Positions 61,947 to 64,000 of a DNA stretch of 64,000 nucleotides are shown one piece after another. The notes beneath the pieces were generated by a model. It did no database searches. It was given only the letters and a program-made list of their open reading frames with translations, and was not told where the DNA came from. Made by a program: the position numbers and the translations under genes. The stretch lies in the NCBI RefSeq assembly GCF_005280255.1, contig NZ_CP040018.1, forward strand, positions 3,348,001 through 3,412,000, written 5' to 3'. How positions within the stretch are numbered: position 1 is the first letter of the stretch; each line of letters opens with the position of its first letter. Source of the stretch: Arthrobacter sp. 24S4-2. GTDB taxonomy: Bacteria; Actinomycetota; Actinomycetes; Actinomycetales; Micrococcaceae.

Positions 61947-61985
61947 GAAGCCCCATCAGCGTTTAGCCGTTGGTGGGGCTTCGAC
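61947..61985 (+). terminator. Intrinsic terminator of valS, second copy
   Basis: The stem GAAGCCCCATCAGC/GTTGGTGGGGCTTC has nearly the same sequence as the first, with a different loop and ACTTTT after it. The preceding GGGCAA and GTTTTTGGGCAA pieces are also repeated, so this is a roughly 65-base tandem duplicate. Confidence 0.8.
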
Positions 61986-62248
61986 TTTTCGATTGTCTCG
62001 TGACGTCTGTGACAACCTGGCGGAATCCTCGGAATTTCAGGTCTTCCTACCTCGTCACTGGTAGCCAGCTTCTGACTTTGCCGAAGGCTGCGTCAGATGC
62101 GTGTCACTGAATCTTTGGTTTCCGTGTCCCTCTTCTTTCGAAGTGGGTAAGAACCATTGTTGTCCCACCCAAGGGGAACCGCAATAGCCCCGGAAGAACT
62201 ACATGGCAGTAATTCTCGCTGCCCGCGGGAGGCCTCCAGCGGACGCCC

Positions 62249-62863
62249 TTAGTTGAACTCGGGCCTCTCGGTACGGCTGCGCTTGATTTCGAAGAAGTGC
62301 GGATACGCGGCCAGGGTCACCGCGGCGTCCCACAGGCGGCCGGCTTCCTCTCGCCTGGGAATGCGCGTCAGCACCGGGCCGAAGAAGGCGGTGCCGTTGA
62401 AGGCCACTACCGGCGTTCCGACATCCTGCCCCACGAGGGAGATGCCCTCCTCATGGCTGGCGCGGAGCTGCACGTCGAAGGCATCCGAGGACGCCTCGGC
62501 TGCGAGCCCGGCAGGCAGCCCGCACTCTGCCAGGGCCTTGCTGATCACGATGCCGAAGTCCTTCTCGCCAGCGTCGTGGATCAGGCTGCCCATGGCGTCA
62601 TACAGCGGCTTGATAACCCGGTCACCGTGCTGCTCGCGGGCAGCAATGATGACGCGGACGGGGCCCCAGGCCTTGTCCATCAATTCGCGGTACCCCGGGT
62701 CAAGGTCGCGGCCCTCGTTCAGGACGGCGAGGCTCATCACGTGCCATTCAGTTTCAATGTCGCGGACTTCCTCGACTTCACCGACCCAGCGGGACGTGAT
62801 CCAGGCGAAGGGGCACAGGGGGTCGAACCAGAAGTCGGCTTTGCTCGCAGCGGTTTCAGGCAC
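62249..62863 (-). CDS. Mycothiol-dependent nitroreductase-like DsbA-fold protein (Rv2466c family)
   Basis: 204 residues with a thioredoxin fold and helical insert: KADFWFDPLCPFAWITSRWV, LAVLNEGRDLDPGYRELMD, VGQDVGTPVVAFNGTAFFGP and YPHFFEIKRSRTERPEFN. It resembles mycobacterial Rv2466c, which uses mycothiol to reduce oxidants and nitro compounds. The active site reads CPFA, whereas Rv2466c has CPWC, so only the N-terminal cysteine remains; a monothiol mechanism with mycothiol is likely. GTG 62863 has GAGGAG seven bases upstream; a longer frame to 62914 adds sequence not resembling the family. Confidence 0.88.
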   Translation of the reverse strand: MPETAASKADFWFDPLCPFAWITSRWVGEVEEVRDIETEWHVMSLAVLNEGRDLDPGYRELMDKAWGPVRVIIAAREQHGDRVIKPLYDAMGSLIHDAGEKDFGIVISKALAECGLPAGLAAEASSDAFDVQLRASHEEGISLVGQDVGTPVVAFNGTAFFGPVLTRIPRREEAGRLWDAAVTLAAYPHFFEIKRSRTERPEFN

Positions 62864-62931
62864 AGGAAGTCTCCTCGGAAAAGAATCAGGCAACGGCGCG
62901 CACCAGGCGCACATCTACCAAGAGCGAAGAA

Positions 62932-64000
62932 CTAAGCGGATTTATTCCGCCGCTTGGCCACGACGTCGTGCGCGATCATGGTGGGCTGCGCCTTCTTCGC
63001 CACCACATCGGCGGTGATAACTACGCTGGCGATGTCGTCACGGCTGGGAAGATCGAACATTACCGGAAGGAGCACTTCCTCCATGATGGCGCGGAGCCCG
63101 CGGGCGCCTGTGCCCCGCTCGAGTGCCTGGTCCGCTATCATGTCCAGCGCCGCGTCGTCGAAGAGCAGCTCAACGCCATCCAGCTGGAACATCTTCTGGT
63201 ACTGCTTCACAAGGGCGTTCTTCGGCGTGGACAGAATCTGGATCAAAGCGGGCCGGTCCAGGTTGGAGACCGTGGTGATGACGGGAAGCCGGCCGATGAA
63301 TTCCGGGATCAGCCCGAACTTCAGCAGGTCCTCCGGCATAACCTCGCCGTAGGAGTCGGAGTTGTTCTTGACTTCATTGAGCGGGGCACCGAAGCCGATG
63401 CCCTTGCGTCCGGACCGGGAGCCGATGATGTCCTCGAGGCCCGCGAAGGCTCCGGCGACGATGAACAGCACGTTGGTGGTGTCGATCTGGATGAACTCCT
63501 GGTGCGGGTGCTTGCGGCCGCCCTGCGGGGGAACCGAGGCCACCGTGCCTTCCAGGATCTTCAGGAGCGCCTGCTGGACGCCCTCACCGGAGACATCCCG
63601 GGTAATGGACGGGTTTTCGCTCTTCCGCGAGATCTTGTCGATCTCGTCGATGTAGATGATGCCCTGTTCGGCCTTTTTGACGTCATAGTCAGCGGCCTGG
63701 ATGAGCTTCAGGAGAATATTCTCGACGTCCTCGCCCACGTACCCGGCCTCGGTCAGTGCCGTGGCATCCGCGACGGCGAACGGGACGTTGAGCCGCCGTG
63801 CCAGCGTCTGGGCGAGGTAGGTCTTGCCGCAGCCGGTGGGGCCGATCAGGAGGATGTTGGACTTGGCGATCTCGACGTCGTCGTGATGGACGCCTTCGGC
63901 GAGGCTGCCGCTCTTGGGGGCGTGGCCGGCCTGGATGCGCTTGTAGTGGTTGTACACGGCGACGGCGAGGGAGCGCTTGGCGGGCTCCTGGCCGATGACG
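62932..64000 (-). CDS. clpX: ATP-dependent Clp protease ATP-binding subunit ClpX (5' end cut by window edge)
   Basis: AAA+ unfoldase that feeds substrates to ClpP. Visible from VIGQEPAKRSLAVAVYNHY at the right edge: Walker A LLIGPTGCGKTYLAQTLA, Walker B GIIYIDEIDKISRKSE, the GYVGEDVENILLKLIQAADY motif, the pore loop region and FIGRLPVITTVSNLD, then the arginine finger area RGTGARGLRAIMEEVLLP. The C-terminus AKRRNKSA is complete. The N-terminal zinc domain lies beyond 64000. Encoded directly before the nitroreductase-like gene on the same strand. Confidence 0.96.
   Translation of the reverse strand, partial: VIGQEPAKRSLAVAVYNHYKRIQAGHAPKSGSLAEGVHHDDVEIAKSNILLIGPTGCGKTYLAQTLARRLNVPFAVADATALTEAGYVGEDVENILLKLIQAADYDVKKAEQGIIYIDEIDKISRKSENPSITRDVSGEGVQQALLKILEGTVASVPPQGGRKHPHQEFIQIDTTNVLFIVAGAFAGLEDIIGSRSGRKGIGFGAPLNEVKNNSDSYGEVMPEDLLKFGLIPEFIGRLPVITTVSNLDRPALIQILSTPKNALVKQYQKMFQLDGVELLFDDAALDMIADQALERGTGARGLRAIMEEVLLPVMFDLPSRDDIASVVITADVVAKKAQPTMIAHDVVAKRRNKSA

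Overview
The window is high-GC chromosomal DNA from an actinobacterium, most likely a member of the Micrococcaceae close to Arthrobacter/Pseudarthrobacter. The evidence is the codon bias, frequent GTG/TTG starts with GGAGG-type ribosome sites, a class Ib nrdHIEF locus, an actinobacterial ileS T-box, a fused thiD-tenA gene under a TPP riboswitch, a mycothiol-dependent nitroreductase homologue, and the order rplU-rpmA-obg-proB-proA-nadD-rsfS. Most genes lie on the minus strand.

Layout. 1-7.3 kb is an accessory, eroded stretch: a LacI regulator cut by the window edge, remnants of an unassigned gene and of an integrase-like reading frame, a short secreted protein, a cellulose-synthase-like glycosyltransferase broken by a UGA stop, an M23 peptidase, an orphan helix-hairpin-helix-like protein, and fragments of a DUF898 membrane protein, an HsdS specificity subunit and a DUF1016 nuclease. 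7.3-13 kb holds the nrdHIE/nrdF ribonucleotide reductase locus with a putative NrdR site pair. 13-17.8 kb is a lipid-modification operon (FAD oxidoreductase, DUF1365, cyclopropane-synthase-like methyltransferase) divergent from a LysR regulator. 18.5-22.2 kb is metF-metE behind a long structured leader. 22.3-28.5 kb has a CPBP membrane protease and a moxR-DUF58-VWA operon. 28.9-33.4 kb is a sugar ABC importer without its own ATPase, with a ROK regulator. 33.5-36.3 kb has single genes. 36.4-44.6 kb is the ribosomal protein/obg/proline/NAD block, ending in two identical tRNA-Ala genes. 44.9-50 kb is thiD-tenA and rne. 50.4-57.1 kb is a VKOR gene and the ileS-folC-DUF4233-ndk operon behind a T-box. 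57.2-64 kb has an endonuclease/phosphatase-family gene, an SDR, a deleted DUF488 gene, valS, the nitroreductase homologue and clpX, which is cut by the right edge.

The most striking global feature is four reading-frame breaks, in the cfa-like methyltransferase, the FAD oxidoreductase, the ROK regulator and rne. Each is explained by one missing G/C in a run of G/C. Because rne is a central RNA-processing gene and all four share one signature, base-calling undercalls are the leading explanation, and affected genes should be read as probably intact. Breaks at 2.5-4.4, 6.2-6.9 and 59.0 kb are different in kind (nonsense, truncation, internal deletion) and look like real decay. I did not find a convincing new multi-gene system. 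The best candidates for new biology are the metF leader with mutually exclusive helices, the duplicated-motif small protein inside the nrd locus, and the restriction-modification remnant.
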